Notes: generated by a model not told the origin, from the sequence alone. Positions 34,998-44,269 are shown, counted from the first letter of the stretch. The stretch is DNA of 64,000 nt from JAPPOI01 sp028818055 (GCA_965267405.1 OZ253954.1:310001-374000), one strand, 5' to 3'. Numbers and translations are program-made.

Positions 34998-35327
34998 TCA
35001 CGGCCCGCCAGTGGGAGATGTGCTGGTACCTGATCCGCGGCCATCATCATTGCGCCCCGGGTTCCGATCTGGCGGCGGAGGCGGGCAATGCCAAACAACC
35101 GAGCCATCAGCCAGCGTTATCGGCTCACACTCGTCTTCCGGAATGCAACCAGCCTCTTCTGGGACAGTGCCGGGAATATAGATGTAACCTTCGACGCATT
35201 CGCCGTCGCCAAATTTGTCGAACATCGGCTCTGGCCTGATGTCATCCATCTCGGGTTGCGTACATGCCGCTATCAACCCGGCAATGCCGACCCCACAATT
35301 TCGGACAAGGCCGTTCCATTTGCGCAG
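34998..35327 (-). pseudogene. Lipoprotein-like gene lacking a clear start
   Basis: The C-terminal part reads as a real small lipoprotein: a hydrophobic stretch ending in a lipobox (GLIAAC), then FDKFGDGECVEGYIYIPG, an acidic Cys-bearing middle and a Pro-rich tail with PPPPPDRNPGRNDDG. No ATG, GTG or TTG lies at the expected place in front of the signal sequence; the nearest in-frame candidate is a CTG at 35325-35327. The 5' side overlaps the LysR remnant on the other strand. Either it uses an unusual start or its 5' end was lost in a rearrangement. Confidence 0.5.
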
Positions 35328-35729
35328 GTCCCATACGCAGCCTACCGAAGCGAAGACTTGCCGGAAGGCAGTGTCGACTGGCTGCAATTCCGAGATGACG
35401 ACACCCACGGACCATCGTTCGGAGGCCACATCCGCCGTAAGTTGAAGCCACACACGAAGGTCAGGATGACAGCCACAGACGCGTCAATTTTGATCGAAGC
35501 CGTAAAGTCTGGCGTTGGAAAGTGCTTTCTTACGCAATGTCTAGGCGATGCAGAGCCAGGAATTGTGAAATGCGAGGAAGATTTTGGCCGAATTGAACGC
35601 GTCCTGCACCTTCACATCAATCCTGACACTGTGAAAACGAAACGCGTCAGCATTTTGATTGAAGAGATAAAGTCCAATCTACCAAAGGCTTTGAATGCGA
35701 AGCTTTTGCCCTATAAGCTGCCAGCGTAA
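35240..35729 (+). pseudogene. Remnant of a LysR-type regulator (effector domain only)
   Basis: The last 150 or so residues of the plus frame look like the C-terminal effector-binding domain of a LysR regulator: LGLRTCRY, VPFAQVPYAAYRSEDLPEG, SILIEAVKSGVGKCFLTQCL and RVSILIEEIKSNL. No helix-turn-helix precedes it; upstream of about 35240 the frame is the shadow of the lipoprotein-like gene. It therefore seems to be a broken gene joined to foreign sequence. The exact junction cannot be set by eye. Confidence 0.6.
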
Positions 35730-35735
35730 TCAGGC

Positions 35736-36956
35736 CTAGCCGAACAGCTCGTGACAGAGTTCGAGCGCATCGACCAGCGTGTCGACTTCATCGGTAGTGT
35801 TATAAAGCCCGAAGCTTGCCCTACAGGTTGCTGTCACGCCGAAATGATCCATCAAGGGACCCGCGCAATGATGCCCAGCGCGAACGGCAACGCCCTTTTT
35901 GTCAAGAACAGTAGATATGTCGTGCGCATGCGCGGCACCGTCGAGCGTAAATGAGAAAATCGCTGCCTTATTCTGGGTTGTTCCCTGGACCTGTAACCAG
36001 TTCAACCCGTCCAAGCGGGTTCTGGTATAATCCCGTAAAGTGTCTTCATGAGCAGCAACATTATGCATGCCGAGCTCCATCAGGTACTCAAGCGCGACTC
36101 CGAGGCCGATCTGCTGCACGATACCCGGGGTCCCCGCTTCAAATTTCATCGGCGGGTCAGCATAGGTGATCTCGTCCTTGTGGACTTCCCGGATCATATC
36201 GCCACCACCGAAGAAGGGACGCATCTCGGCCATGCGCTCTTTTCGCATGTAGATCGCACCCGACCCTGACGGGCCGTAAAGTTTGTGACCCGTGATCGCA
36301 TAGAAATCGCAACCGAGATCCTGCACATCAACCGGCATGTGCACAGCGGCTTGGCTGCCATCAACCAAAACCGGTACACCCTTTGCGTGGGCTGCTTCGG
36401 TGATGGTCTTGATGTCCACACGGGTCCCAAGAACGTTGGAAAGATGCGTGACGGCGATCAGCTTTGTTTTGGGACCAATTGCACTGATCACCTTTTCAGG
36501 ATCGAGCGCCCCGGTTTCGTCGACATCAACCCATTTCAAAACGACACCCTGACGTTCGCGCAGAAAGTGCCACGGAACGATGTTTGCGTGGTGTTCCATC
36601 ACTGAAAGGATGATCTCGTCGCCCGCTTCCATTCGGGGCATGGCCCAACCGTAGGCCACCGTATTTATCCCTTCGGTGGTGCCCGAATTCATGACGATTT
36701 CGTCTTCGCTTCCCGCGTTAAGGAAACGTGCGATTATGCCGCGTACCGCCTCATATTTATCGGTCGCCAAATTCGACAGATAATGTAAGCCCCGGTGCAC
36801 GTTGGCGTATTCCATCGAATAGGCTTGTGTCACGGCATCAATAACAACCTTTGGCTTTTGAGCCGAAGCGCCGTTATCCAGATAAACCAAGGGCTTACCA
36901 TTCACTTCTCGAGACAAGATCGGGAAGTCATTCCGGATTTTGTTGACGTCGTACAT
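35736..36956 (-). CDS. sufS: Cysteine desulfurase, SufS type
   Basis: A 406-residue PLP enzyme that takes sulfur from cysteine for Fe-S cluster assembly. ATG at 36954-36956 overlaps the stop of the gene before it by 1 base; a longer frame upstream is not family-like. The PLP lysine is in ITGHKLYGPSG and the catalytic cysteine in RAGHHCAGPLM, the short-loop type II pattern. It ends the suf operon. No sufE is seen in the window. Confidence 0.95.
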   Translation of the reverse strand: MYDVNKIRNDFPILSREVNGKPLVYLDNGASAQKPKVVIDAVTQAYSMEYANVHRGLHYLSNLATDKYEAVRGIIARFLNAGSEDEIVMNSGTTEGINTVAYGWAMPRMEAGDEIILSVMEHHANIVPWHFLRERQGVVLKWVDVDETGALDPEKVISAIGPKTKLIAVTHLSNVLGTRVDIKTITEAAHAKGVPVLVDGSQAAVHMPVDVQDLGCDFYAITGHKLYGPSGSGAIYMRKERMAEMRPFFGGGDMIREVHKDEITYADPPMKFEAGTPGIVQQIGLGVALEYLMELGMHNVAAHEDTLRDYTRTRLDGLNWLQVQGTTQNKAAIFSFTLDGAAHAHDISTVLDKKGVAVRAGHHCAGPLMDHFGVTATCRASFGLYNTTDEVDTLVDALELCHELFG

Positions 36957-37522
36957 CAGGCCGCTCCTGGCATCTGTATGCCCAAAAAGGCCATGATCGA
37001 AACTACAACTAGTGCGACGCCGAATGATGCCAGCAAAAGGCAACCGAGAGAGCGCAAAAGCGACGAAAACCCATGCAGCGCAGCAACAAAATTCAGATTC
37101 ACAAAGAAAGCCCATACGATCAGGACAATCGAAAACAGTGACGCAATCGGTGGAGCGATGAGAAAAATTCCAAACTCAATCAGTTGCCCGGTAAAGAGCA
37201 GTGCTTGCAGAAACACCATCAGGAGAAGCGTGTTCTCAAAGGTGCCGGTTCCGCCCATGGCGCCGCCAATCTTCCAGATGGCAAACACCGATGCAGCCCC
37301 TGCGAGGGCCGACACCAAAACAAAGTGGAACGGAGTGAAGACAATTTGCTCACCCGTCGCAGCACCAGACCCAAGGTAGGTCAGGATTGCGGACAGCAAG
37401 ACTAGCAATGCAAAGCTTGGCCATAGAGCCTCGCGCGGGACACCCATGCCCATGAGAGTGACGGCAGCTTCACGCGGCTGGGTAATCGCTTGGCGAGCGG
37501 GAGGAATAAATGGCGCCAACAT
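36956..37522 (-). CDS. YIP1 family membrane protein
   Basis: A 188-residue protein with five hydrophobic segments, starting after an N-terminal PPARQAITQPREAAVTLM that fits YIP1-domain proteins. It ends in TGA overlapping the sufS start. With the next upstream gene (3-base gap) it forms a pair of related membrane proteins inside the suf operon. Its role in Fe-S assembly, if any, is unknown. Confidence 0.75.
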   Translation of the reverse strand: MLAPFIPPARQAITQPREAAVTLMGMGVPREALWPSFALLVLLSAILTYLGSGAATGEQIVFTPFHFVLVSALAGAASVFAIWKIGGAMGGTGTFENTLLLMVFLQALLFTGQLIEFGIFLIAPPIASLFSIVLIVWAFFVNLNFVAALHGFSSLLRSLGCLLLASFGVALVVVSIMAFLGIQMPGAA

Positions 37523-37525
37523 AAC

Positions 37526-38026
37526 CTACACCCTGCTTTCGTTTGGGCGTCGGGCGATCTCTGCCAGTCCCATCAGCCAGAAAATTGCAAATGCCGCCAA
37601 TGCCAGAACCCCAGTTATCGTCAGAGCCGGGCCAGACCCGATGAATCCTGCGACCAAACCAGTCAAAAGCCAGAGAGGCGTTGCGGCCAATAGAGCCCAG
37701 AACAACGCCATGCGGGCCTCGTAACCGCTTGCTGGTGATCCAAGAACCTTCAACATCATGTGCGAAATCCAGGCCAGAACATAGAACAGGAGTGGGGCCA
37801 TCAGAACCCAGCCGAAGAGTGCGCCTGCCAGTAGCGAGTCAAAGGTTATGGTCTCGTTCAAGTGAGCTTCGCGTGAAAGGCGCGGCCACTGCGCAACAAA
37901 CATGATCACGCATGCGCCCATCAGCACCGCCAGTGCACGATCTTCACGCTCAGTGTCGCCGATACGCTTGCGCAACGTCGACTTTGGGGCGCGATAGGTC
38001 CGCACGATATCTTGGGCCACACTCAC
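37526..38026 (-). CDS. YIP1-like membrane protein
   Basis: A 166-residue membrane protein with about four hydrophobic segments. An N-terminal cytoplasmic part holds TYRAPKSTLRKRIGDTEREDRAL. It is placed between sufD (21-base gap) and the other YIP1 protein, so it is co-transcribed with suf genes. I infer YIP1 kinship from topology and neighbour likeness; function is unknown. Confidence 0.7.
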   Translation of the reverse strand: MSVAQDIVRTYRAPKSTLRKRIGDTEREDRALAVLMGACVIMFVAQWPRLSREAHLNETITFDSLLAGALFGWVLMAPLLFYVLAWISHMMLKVLGSPASGYEARMALFWALLAATPLWLLTGLVAGFIGSGPALTITGVLALAAFAIFWLMGLAEIARRPNESRV

Positions 38027-38047
38027 TCGTCTTTGCCTTCGTCTGCC

Positions 38048-39334
38048 TTACGATCGCCGAGAGAGCCATCCATCCAAACGTTCGACAATGTCGTCAGCGA
38101 TGGCTTCATCTTCGATTTCTTCAATGGCCTCGGCCAAAAACGCAAGAGTTAGAAGGTCTTGCGCCTGTTTCAGCGGAACACCGCGTGCGCGTAGATAGAA
38201 CAACGCATCCTCATCGATGGCCCCGCTGGTCGAGCCGTGGGAACAAGCCACGTCGTCGGCATAGATCTCCAGTTCGGGCTTGGCCAGAAACTGCGCGTCT
38301 TCATCGAGCAGAAGTGATTGGCTGATTTGATAGCCATCCGTCTTCTGGGCACCTTCTTTCACGAGAATTTTGCCCTGAAAGGTACCAACTGCTCCGTTGC
38401 GCAGAACTTTTTTGAAAACCTGACGGCTTTCGCAGGCAACTGCATCATGAGTGATGAAGACGGTATCGTCATGATGAAACGTGCCGTCACCCAAAGCTGC
38501 GCCTGCGATATGAGCGATGCCCTCGTCGCCAGCCATTTCAATAAAGGCTTCGTTACGAGTCATTCGGCCATTCGCTGTCAAAGTGAATGATTTGAACAGG
38601 CTTTGCGCTCCGATACGTGCAAAAATGTGGGTCACGGCAACGCGCTCATGATCCCTGCCTTGTGCGCGAATGTGATGGAACGAACCCGCGTCTGCGACCT
38701 CGACCTCCATGCTCTTGTTCCACCGCGCGGCAGCCGGGCCATTTTCCAGCACCGTTAGCGAAGCACCCTGCTCAACCTTGATGACGAGGTGAAGCATAGC
38801 ATCGCTGTTTTCGTCTTCATGCCTATAGATCAGTGACACAGGCTTCGTGACATTGCCGGTGGCACGTATGACCAATCCTTCGGTCGCAAAAGCGGTGTTC
38901 AGCGCGCCGAATGGTCGATGAACAGGCGTTTGACCGCGCGTTTCAAGGACACCGAAAACATCCTTCGCCCAATGGATGTCTTTCGCTGTCGCATCACCCA
39001 AAGTTTCGATCTCTAAGCCCTCAAGCTCAAAATCGTCCGATGAGGCGCGATCAAGCACGCCGTCCCGAAAGACGATCTTTAGGCGCTCGATTTCTTCGAA
39101 AAGCGGCTTCTCATCATTTTGGAACAATGCCGCCTGTTCAGGCGCTGGACTGTTTAATGTGTCTGGCCGTGTGAAACGCCAATATTCATCGCGCGCGCCT
39201 GGCAATCCCATTGCAGACAGTCGGGAAAGCGCGTCTTGGCGCGCCGACTGTGCCCAGTCCGCTCCGCCTGACGGCAATGTCAGATTAGCGAGCCGAGCTT
39301 CGGTCGCGTCCGCTTTTGCTTTGGGTAGCGCCAT
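38048..39334 (-). CDS. sufD: Fe-S cluster scaffold subunit SufD
   Basis: A 428-residue SufD, partner of SufB and SufC in the scaffold that builds Fe-S clusters. The N-terminal part has GLPGARDEYWRFTRPD; the beta-helix core shows TANGRMTRNEAFIEMAGDEG and the C-terminal block SCGSTSG-like VACSHGSTSGAIDEDALFYL with its conserved histidine. The first base of its ATG is shared with the sufC stop region, so the two are coupled. Length is usual. Confidence 0.94.
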   Translation of the reverse strand: MALPKAKADATEARLANLTLPSGGADWAQSARQDALSRLSAMGLPGARDEYWRFTRPDTLNSPAPEQAALFQNDEKPLFEEIERLKIVFRDGVLDRASSDDFELEGLEIETLGDATAKDIHWAKDVFGVLETRGQTPVHRPFGALNTAFATEGLVIRATGNVTKPVSLIYRHEDENSDAMLHLVIKVEQGASLTVLENGPAAARWNKSMEVEVADAGSFHHIRAQGRDHERVAVTHIFARIGAQSLFKSFTLTANGRMTRNEAFIEMAGDEGIAHIAGAALGDGTFHHDDTVFITHDAVACESRQVFKKVLRNGAVGTFQGKILVKEGAQKTDGYQISQSLLLDEDAQFLAKPELEIYADDVACSHGSTSGAIDEDALFYLRARGVPLKQAQDLLTLAFLAEAIEEIEDEAIADDIVERLDGWLSRRS

Positions 39335-40089
39335 CAGGCCACCTCTTCCAGAATGTCGGCGTAGCCATTGTTTTCAACCTCAAGCGCCAGCTCCGGGCCA
39401 CCAGACTTCACGATCCGTCCATCCGCCATAATGTGAACTACATCTGGTTTGATGTGATCCAATAAGCGTTGATAGTGAGTGATGACCAGGAATGACCGGC
39501 CCTCACTGCGCAGAGCATTCACCCCTTCCGCCACAAGTTTCATGGCATCGACGTCCAAACCGGAGTCGGTTTCATCGAGCACACACATCTTCGGCTCGAG
39601 CATGGCCATCTGAAGGATTTCGTTTCGCTTCTTTTCACCACCCGAAAAGCCCACATTGACGGATCGTTTCAGCATCTCGGCGTCGATCTTGAGCGATTTG
39701 GCCTTTTCCCGAATAAGTTTCAGGAAGTCCGCTGCACTGAGCTCTTCTTCACCTCGGGATTTCCGCTGCGCGTTCAAAGCTGTACGCAAGAACGTCATGT
39801 TGCCAACGCCGGGGATTTCCACCGGATATTGGAACGCAAGAAACAGACCTGCCGCCGCGCGTTCTTCCGGCTCCAGCTCAAGCAGGTCTTCGCCTTCAAG
39901 CTCGGCGGCACCGCCAGTGACTTCGTAACCGTCCCGTCCGGACAGAACGTAGCTTAGCGTGGATTTCCCGGAACCATTGGGTCCCATAATCGCGTGCACG
40001 GCCCCAGCCGGGACTTCCAGAGTTACTCCCTTGAGTATCTGCTTGTCCTCTTCTTCCAGTTTCACCTGAAGGTTTTCAATCTTAAGCAT
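39334..40089 (-). CDS. sufC: Fe-S assembly ATPase SufC
   Basis: A 251-residue ABC-type ATPase that drives the SufBCD scaffold. Walker A is GPNGSGKST, the signature FSGGEKKRNEI, Walker B CVLDETDSGLD, and the switch histidine is in VITHYQRLL. All catalytic motifs are intact. Its stop touches the sufD start by 1 base. Between it and the next upstream suf genes lie several small membrane genes not usual in other suf operons. Confidence 0.96.
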   Translation of the reverse strand: MLKIENLQVKLEEEDKQILKGVTLEVPAGAVHAIMGPNGSGKSTLSYVLSGRDGYEVTGGAAELEGEDLLELEPEERAAAGLFLAFQYPVEIPGVGNMTFLRTALNAQRKSRGEEELSAADFLKLIREKAKSLKIDAEMLKRSVNVGFSGGEKKRNEILQMAMLEPKMCVLDETDSGLDVDAMKLVAEGVNALRSEGRSFLVITHYQRLLDHIKPDVVHIMADGRIVKSGGPELALEVENNGYADILEEVA

Positions 40090-40166
40090 TTCGTTCCCTC
40101 AAACATGCGAAAGGGCCGCGCCGTACGGCACGCCCCTGCGATTAGAATATTGATGTGTCTGTGTGG

Positions 40167-40787
40167 TTAGCCGCTGATGCGGTCGGTCATTTCCGCCAGT
40201 TGCGGCGCGTTTTCTTCGATCAGTTCTTGCGCGCGCACGATCAGTCCCGGCATGCTTGGCTCCGGACCATTGGCCACGTATTCTTTGGAGTACATCGAAG
40301 CGTAAGTACCCGGGAAACGCTTGATCAGGTCTCCCTCGAAAAAGAAAACCGCTCCCAATCCCAACAGCAGCGCGAACTTGCGCTTCTTGTTGGTGAAGCC
40401 AAACGTCCACGAAAAGATCAGAGCCAGCAATCCTGCGAATATGAAATTGGCGTACGGAATGACTGGTTCGACTGCCGCCACTGGAATTTCGATGGGCATA
40501 AGACCACCGCCGAAGAAGTGGTAAGCTGCCGCGCCACCCGCGAACATTGATAGCCCGCCGATAAAGAGTGCGACGGGAACCATGACCCAATTCGATCCCT
40601 CGCCCAGCGCGACTTCTTTCTTCTTTCGTTTCATACGCACGGTGTTCGAAGGACGGCTGGCTTTCTTGCCGGTGCGAACTTCGTCTCTCGGTCCGATCTG
40701 AACTTCGCCCATCGTGTTGACGCCACCCTTTTTGATGCGTTTCAAACGATCTTCGAAGCCATCGCGTTGGTTTTTCGAAAGCGACAT
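40167..40787 (-). CDS. Membrane protein in suf operon, unknown
   Basis: A 206-residue protein; ATG at 40785-40787 is chosen as the first Met with a protein-like start (SLSKNQRDGFEDRLKRI). A basic cytoplasmic N-terminus of about 70 residues, with KKASRPSNTVRMKRKKKE, is followed by three hydrophobic segments and a soluble tail. The pattern is typical of Rhodobacterales proteins of unknown role. It lies 77 bases upstream of sufC in the same direction. Confidence 0.72.
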   Translation of the reverse strand: MSLSKNQRDGFEDRLKRIKKGGVNTMGEVQIGPRDEVRTGKKASRPSNTVRMKRKKKEVALGEGSNWVMVPVALFIGGLSMFAGGAAAYHFFGGGLMPIEIPVAAVEPVIPYANFIFAGLLALIFSWTFGFTNKKRKFALLLGLGAVFFFEGDLIKRFPGTYASMYSKEYVANGPEPSMPGLIVRAQELIEENAPQLAEMTDRISG

Positions 40788-40964
40788 GCGTGCAATCCTG
40801 ATTGTTGCGTTGAGCGAAACCAATCAGGCCAAGGTGACCAAACCGAGGCAACCATGGGGCCAAATTCGATAAATTCGTGAACTTTCCAGTGGATTTCACC
40901 GATTTTCGAGGGCGAGAGATACCCACATATCCGCACAATGGCGGCGAGTATTTCAACTGACTAC

Positions 40965-41279
40965 TCATGAGCGCACGATAACTGCCGTGCCGCTGGCCGA
41001 GACCATCAGCATATTGTTTACAACTTCGTAGTCTAAATCGACGCCCACGACGGCGTTTGCGCCTTTTTCAGCGGCCCGCTCTTCCAACTCACGCAACGCT
41101 GTTTCACGGGCTTCCTGCAATGACTTTTCATAGGCGCCTGAACGACCGCCAACGATATCAGTGATCTGGGCGAAAACATCACGGAACACGTTGGCGCCAA
41201 GAATGGCCTCACCGACGACAATTCCGCGATATTCGCGAATTGTTTTGCCTTCGACTGATGGTGTTGTGGTCACGATCAT
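40965..41279 (-). CDS. YbjQ/UPF0145 family protein
   Basis: A 104-residue protein of the putative heavy-metal-binding YbjQ family, which forms small pentameric rings. The family pattern is clear: MIVTTTPSVEGKTIREYRGIV, GEAILGANVFRD, and GANAVVGVDLDYEV. ATG at 41277-41279 starts at the usual family N-terminus, so the longer frame is not used. It belongs to the suf operon by direction and spacing. A link to metal supply for clusters is inference. Confidence 0.9.
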   Translation of the reverse strand: MIVTTTPSVEGKTIREYRGIVVGEAILGANVFRDVFAQITDIVGGRSGAYEKSLQEARETALRELEERAAEKGANAVVGVDLDYEVVNNMLMVSASGTAVIVRS

Positions 41280-41299
41280 CTTCTGGTTCTCCCAAGGAC

Positions 41300-41479
41300 T
41301 CACTTGCGCCACTTAACCAAAACGGTCTGGGCAAACATGCTGCCCAAGAACCCAGACGTGAAACTGAGTGCCAATACGCTGGTACGCTCCAACATGTCGG
41401 TCAGCGTGTCGATGGCCACTGCAAAACCAGCACAGAATACGCCAGTCAGAACGGCGCTAACGACCATGGCACGCATCAT
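41300..41479 (-). CDS. Small two-segment membrane protein (59 aa)
   Basis: A 59-residue hydrophobic protein with two membrane segments (MVVSAVLTGVFCAGFAVAI and VLALSFTSGFLGSMFAQTV) and a basic end (KWRK). Its ATG-ATG start overlaps the stop of the preceding small gene by 4 bases. It ends 21 bases before the YbjQ start. I know no family; its place inside the suf operon is the only clue. Confidence 0.65.
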   Translation of the reverse strand: MMRAMVVSAVLTGVFCAGFAVAIDTLTDMLERTSVLALSFTSGFLGSMFAQTVLVKWRK

Positions 41480-41652
41480 TCGTCTGGTTTCCGGAAAAGC
41501 TTGGTGACCATCCAATAACAAATGGTCGCAAAGATCCCCATTAGCAGGGCAAAGACTACGTTGGCGATGAACGAACCGCCCATGCCGGTGCTCCATCCAA
41601 CGAACCAAACAGCCAGAAATACCGCGCCGCCATATATAAGTGGTTGCCGCAT
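41476..41652 (-). CDS. Small two-segment membrane protein (58 aa)
   Basis: A 58-residue protein with two membrane segments (LIYGGAVFLAVWFVGW and FIANVVFALLMGIFATICYW) and a basic tail with KLFRKPDE. It starts 5 bases after the sufB stop and overlaps the next small gene by 4 bases, so translation is coupled. It and its neighbour are similar in size and topology and may form a pair. Function is unknown. Confidence 0.65.
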   Translation of the reverse strand: MRQPLIYGGAVFLAVWFVGWSTGMGGSFIANVVFALLMGIFATICYWMVTKLFRKPDE

Positions 41653-41657
41653 GATGC

Positions 41658-43181
41658 TTACCCGACCGAGCCTTCAAGCGAGATGGCAACGAGTTGCTGC
41701 GCTTCCATGGCAAATTCCATTGGCAACGCCTGCAGAACTTCCTTGCAGAAACCGTTCACGACCAATGCCACGGCCTCTTCTTCGTCCATGCCCCGCTGGC
41801 GGCAATAGAACAGCTGGTCGTCATCAACCTTCGACGTTGTCGCTTCGTGTTCAACCCGCGAAGAGTTATTCTTCACTTCGATGTAGGGCACCGTGTGAGC
41901 GCCACATTTGTCGCCTATCAGCAGAGAGTCACACTGCGTGTAGTTTCTGCTGTTCTTGGCGCGCGGGTGCATCGAGACCAACCCGCGATAGGTGTTTTGC
42001 GCCTTGCCCGCGCTAATCCCCTTCGAGACGATCCGGGACTTCGTATTTTTACCCAGATGGACCATCTTCGTGCCGGTATCAGCCTGCTGCATGTTGTTGG
42101 TGATGGCGATCGAGTAGAATTCGCCTTGGCTATCGTCGCCGCGCAGGATGCACGACGGATACTTCCAAGTGACGGCCGAACCGGTTTCCACTTGGGTCCA
42201 CATCACCTTGGCGCGGTCACCCCGACAATCGGCGCGCTTGGTCACAAAGTTGTAGATGCCGCCCTTACCCTCTTCGTCACCTGGGAACCAGTTCTGGACA
42301 GTCGAATACTTGATCTCGGCATCTTCGAGGATCACCAATTCAACGACAGCGGCGTGCAGCTGCGCTGTATCGCGTTGCGGCGCTGTGCATCCTTCAAGGT
42401 AGGATACGTAAGCGCCTTTGTCGGCGATGATCAGTGTGCGTTCGAATTGGCCGGTGTTTTCCGCATTGATCCGGAAATAAGTCGACAACTCCATTGGGCA
42501 GCGGACGCCTGGTGGGATGTATACGAACGAACCATCAGAGAAGACAGCCGAATTCAAGGTGGCGTAGAAGTTGTCAGACTGCGGTACGACCGAGCCGAGG
42601 TACTTCTTCACCAACTCAGGATGCTCTTTGATCGCTTCCGAAATGGAACAGAAGATCACGCCTGCTTTTGCCAATTCGGCTTGAAACGTCGTGCCAACAG
42701 ACACGCTGTCAAACACAGCATCGACAGCCACCTTCCGACCTTCGGCAGGCATGTCCTCGGCGCCTTCGACACCGGCAAGGATCATTTGTTCCTTTAGAGG
42801 GATGCCCAGTTTCTCATAGGTTTCCAGAAGCTTCGGGTCGACCTCGTCCAAAGACTTTGGTTTTTCCTCCATCGACTTGGGCTTGGCGTAGTAATACTGC
42901 TCCTGGAAATTGATCTCTGGGTAGTCAACCATAGCCCAGTCTGGCTCTTCCATCTCCAACCAACGACGATAGGCCTGAAGACGCCAATCGGTCATCCATT
43001 CAGGTTCGTCGTTTTTTTCCGAGATGAGACGCACGATGTCTTCGGAAAGACCCATCGGCGCATATTCCATTTCGATCTCGGTTTCCCAGCCGTACTTGTA
43101 CTTGCCAGACAGCGAGCGAACAGCATCAACCGTTTCCTGGTCGACGCCCTCTTTCACCTGGTTCGTATCCAATGCCGCCAT
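41658..43181 (-). CDS. sufB: Fe-S cluster scaffold subunit SufB
   Basis: A 507-residue SufB, the main scaffold on which the Fe-S cluster forms. ATG at 43179-43181 has GAGGAG 7 bases upstream, inside the overlap with the desulfurase gene, and begins the family N-terminus. Conserved parts include SDGSFVYIPPGVRCPMELSTYFR, LEGCTAP and the C-terminal block HEATTSKVDDDQLFYCRQRG with its conserved Cys and His. It follows the IscS-like gene directly. Confidence 0.96.
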   Translation of the reverse strand: MAALDTNQVKEGVDQETVDAVRSLSGKYKYGWETEIEMEYAPMGLSEDIVRLISEKNDEPEWMTDWRLQAYRRWLEMEEPDWAMVDYPEINFQEQYYYAKPKSMEEKPKSLDEVDPKLLETYEKLGIPLKEQMILAGVEGAEDMPAEGRKVAVDAVFDSVSVGTTFQAELAKAGVIFCSISEAIKEHPELVKKYLGSVVPQSDNFYATLNSAVFSDGSFVYIPPGVRCPMELSTYFRINAENTGQFERTLIIADKGAYVSYLEGCTAPQRDTAQLHAAVVELVILEDAEIKYSTVQNWFPGDEEGKGGIYNFVTKRADCRGDRAKVMWTQVETGSAVTWKYPSCILRGDDSQGEFYSIAITNNMQQADTGTKMVHLGKNTKSRIVSKGISAGKAQNTYRGLVSMHPRAKNSRNYTQCDSLLIGDKCGAHTVPYIEVKNNSSRVEHEATTSKVDDDQLFYCRQRGMDEEEAVALVVNGFCKEVLQALPMEFAMEAQQLVAISLEGSVG

Positions 43182-43195
43182 TGCGGGCTCCTCGA

Positions 43196-44269
43196 TCATG
43201 CCGCGCGAGCGCGGACTTTCTTCAATTGCGCCAGCCATGCTTCAGCAAAGCGCGTCACGTCTTCTTCCGTCGTCGTTGGCCCTAGCGAGACGCGCAATGC
43301 GCCTTCCGCCAACTCGTCGCTCAAACCCATCGCCCGGAGAACACGGGGCGTCTTTACCTTGCCAGATGAACAGGCTGAGCCGCTTGAGACGGCAAAACCG
43401 GCCAAATCCATCTGCATGACCTGGGTCTCGCCCTTCCAGTTCGCTGTGGCGAAGCAAGAGGTGTTGGGCAACCTCGGAACGTCTTTCCCGACAAAAATAG
43501 TCTCTTTTGCTTCGGATGCCAGCACATTTTCTAGAATGTTTCTAAGTTTCTCAACTTCATCCCAGACACCAGCATTCAAATCATGTTCAGCCGCCCGACA
43601 AGCCGCGCCAAACCCTGCAATTCCGGCGACATTTTCGGTCCCCGACCGGCGTCCAAGTTCCTGACCGCCGCCAGATTGCAAGGCATTGATATCTAACCCA
43701 TCTCGCACGATCAGCGCACCAACTCCCTTGGGACCACCTAGTTTGTGTGCCGAAAGAATTGCAAGATGTGCGCCAGACCAATGAAACGACCACGGAATGC
43801 GCCCAACCGCCTGCGTTACGTCCAACAAAATTGAGGCGGCAAAATACGCGCCATAGGGCCAATGCCCGTCAGAGTTTTGCGAGGGCGGTTCAGTAATCAC
43901 TCCGGTTTCTGAATTGGCGAGGCCCATTGCCAAGACGTTGTTACCCGACTCGATGTGGGTCAAATCGAAGTGCGACCAGAGCGCATCATGGGCTGTATCG
44001 TCGACCATGACAGCACCATGACCCGCAACGGATTCAAGGACACCCGCAGCTTCGGTTGCTCCCGAGGTAAAAACGACCTCGCTTGGTTTGCACCCAACAA
44101 GAGATGCAACATCGCCACGAGCGCGCTCAATGACTGCCTTTGCGGCCCGCCCCTCTTGGTGCACTGACGATGGATTGCCGACGACATCCAACGCCGCAAC
44201 CATTGCGTCGCGCGCTTCGTCGCGTAGCGGTGCCGTGGCATTCCAATCCAAGTACACCCGACTGGTCAC
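43196..44269 (-). CDS. Cysteine desulfurase, NifS/IscS-like
   Basis: A 357-residue PLP enzyme, second desulfurase of this operon. The PLP lysine is K176 in SAHKLGGPKG and the catalytic cysteine is in SSGSACSSGKV, the type I pattern. It lacks the C-terminal extension of classical IscS (about 404 residues). It lies between iscR and sufB, as in related Rhodobacter species. Possible roles are Suf supply or tRNA thiolation. No iscU or hscA is here. Confidence 0.9.
   Translation of the reverse strand: MTSRVYLDWNATAPLRDEARDAMVAALDVVGNPSSVHQEGRAAKAVIERARGDVASLVGCKPSEVVFTSGATEAAGVLESVAGHGAVMVDDTAHDALWSHFDLTHIESGNNVLAMGLANSETGVITEPPSQNSDGHWPYGAYFAASILLDVTQAVGRIPWSFHWSGAHLAILSAHKLGGPKGVGALIVRDGLDINALQSGGGQELGRRSGTENVAGIAGFGAACRAAEHDLNAGVWDEVEKLRNILENVLASEAKETIFVGKDVPRLPNTSCFATANWKGETQVMQMDLAGFAVSSGSACSSGKVKTPRVLRAMGLSDELAEGALRVSLGPTTTEEDVTRFAEAWLAQLKKVRARAA

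Noticed and set aside
40099..40968. 289-residue minus-strand frame
   Set aside because: Overlaps the 206-residue membrane protein in another frame; it is Arg-rich and patternless, while the chosen frame has clean membrane segments.
41694..42797. 367-residue plus-strand frame over sufB
   Set aside because: Antisense to a certain SufB; no motif or ribosome site.
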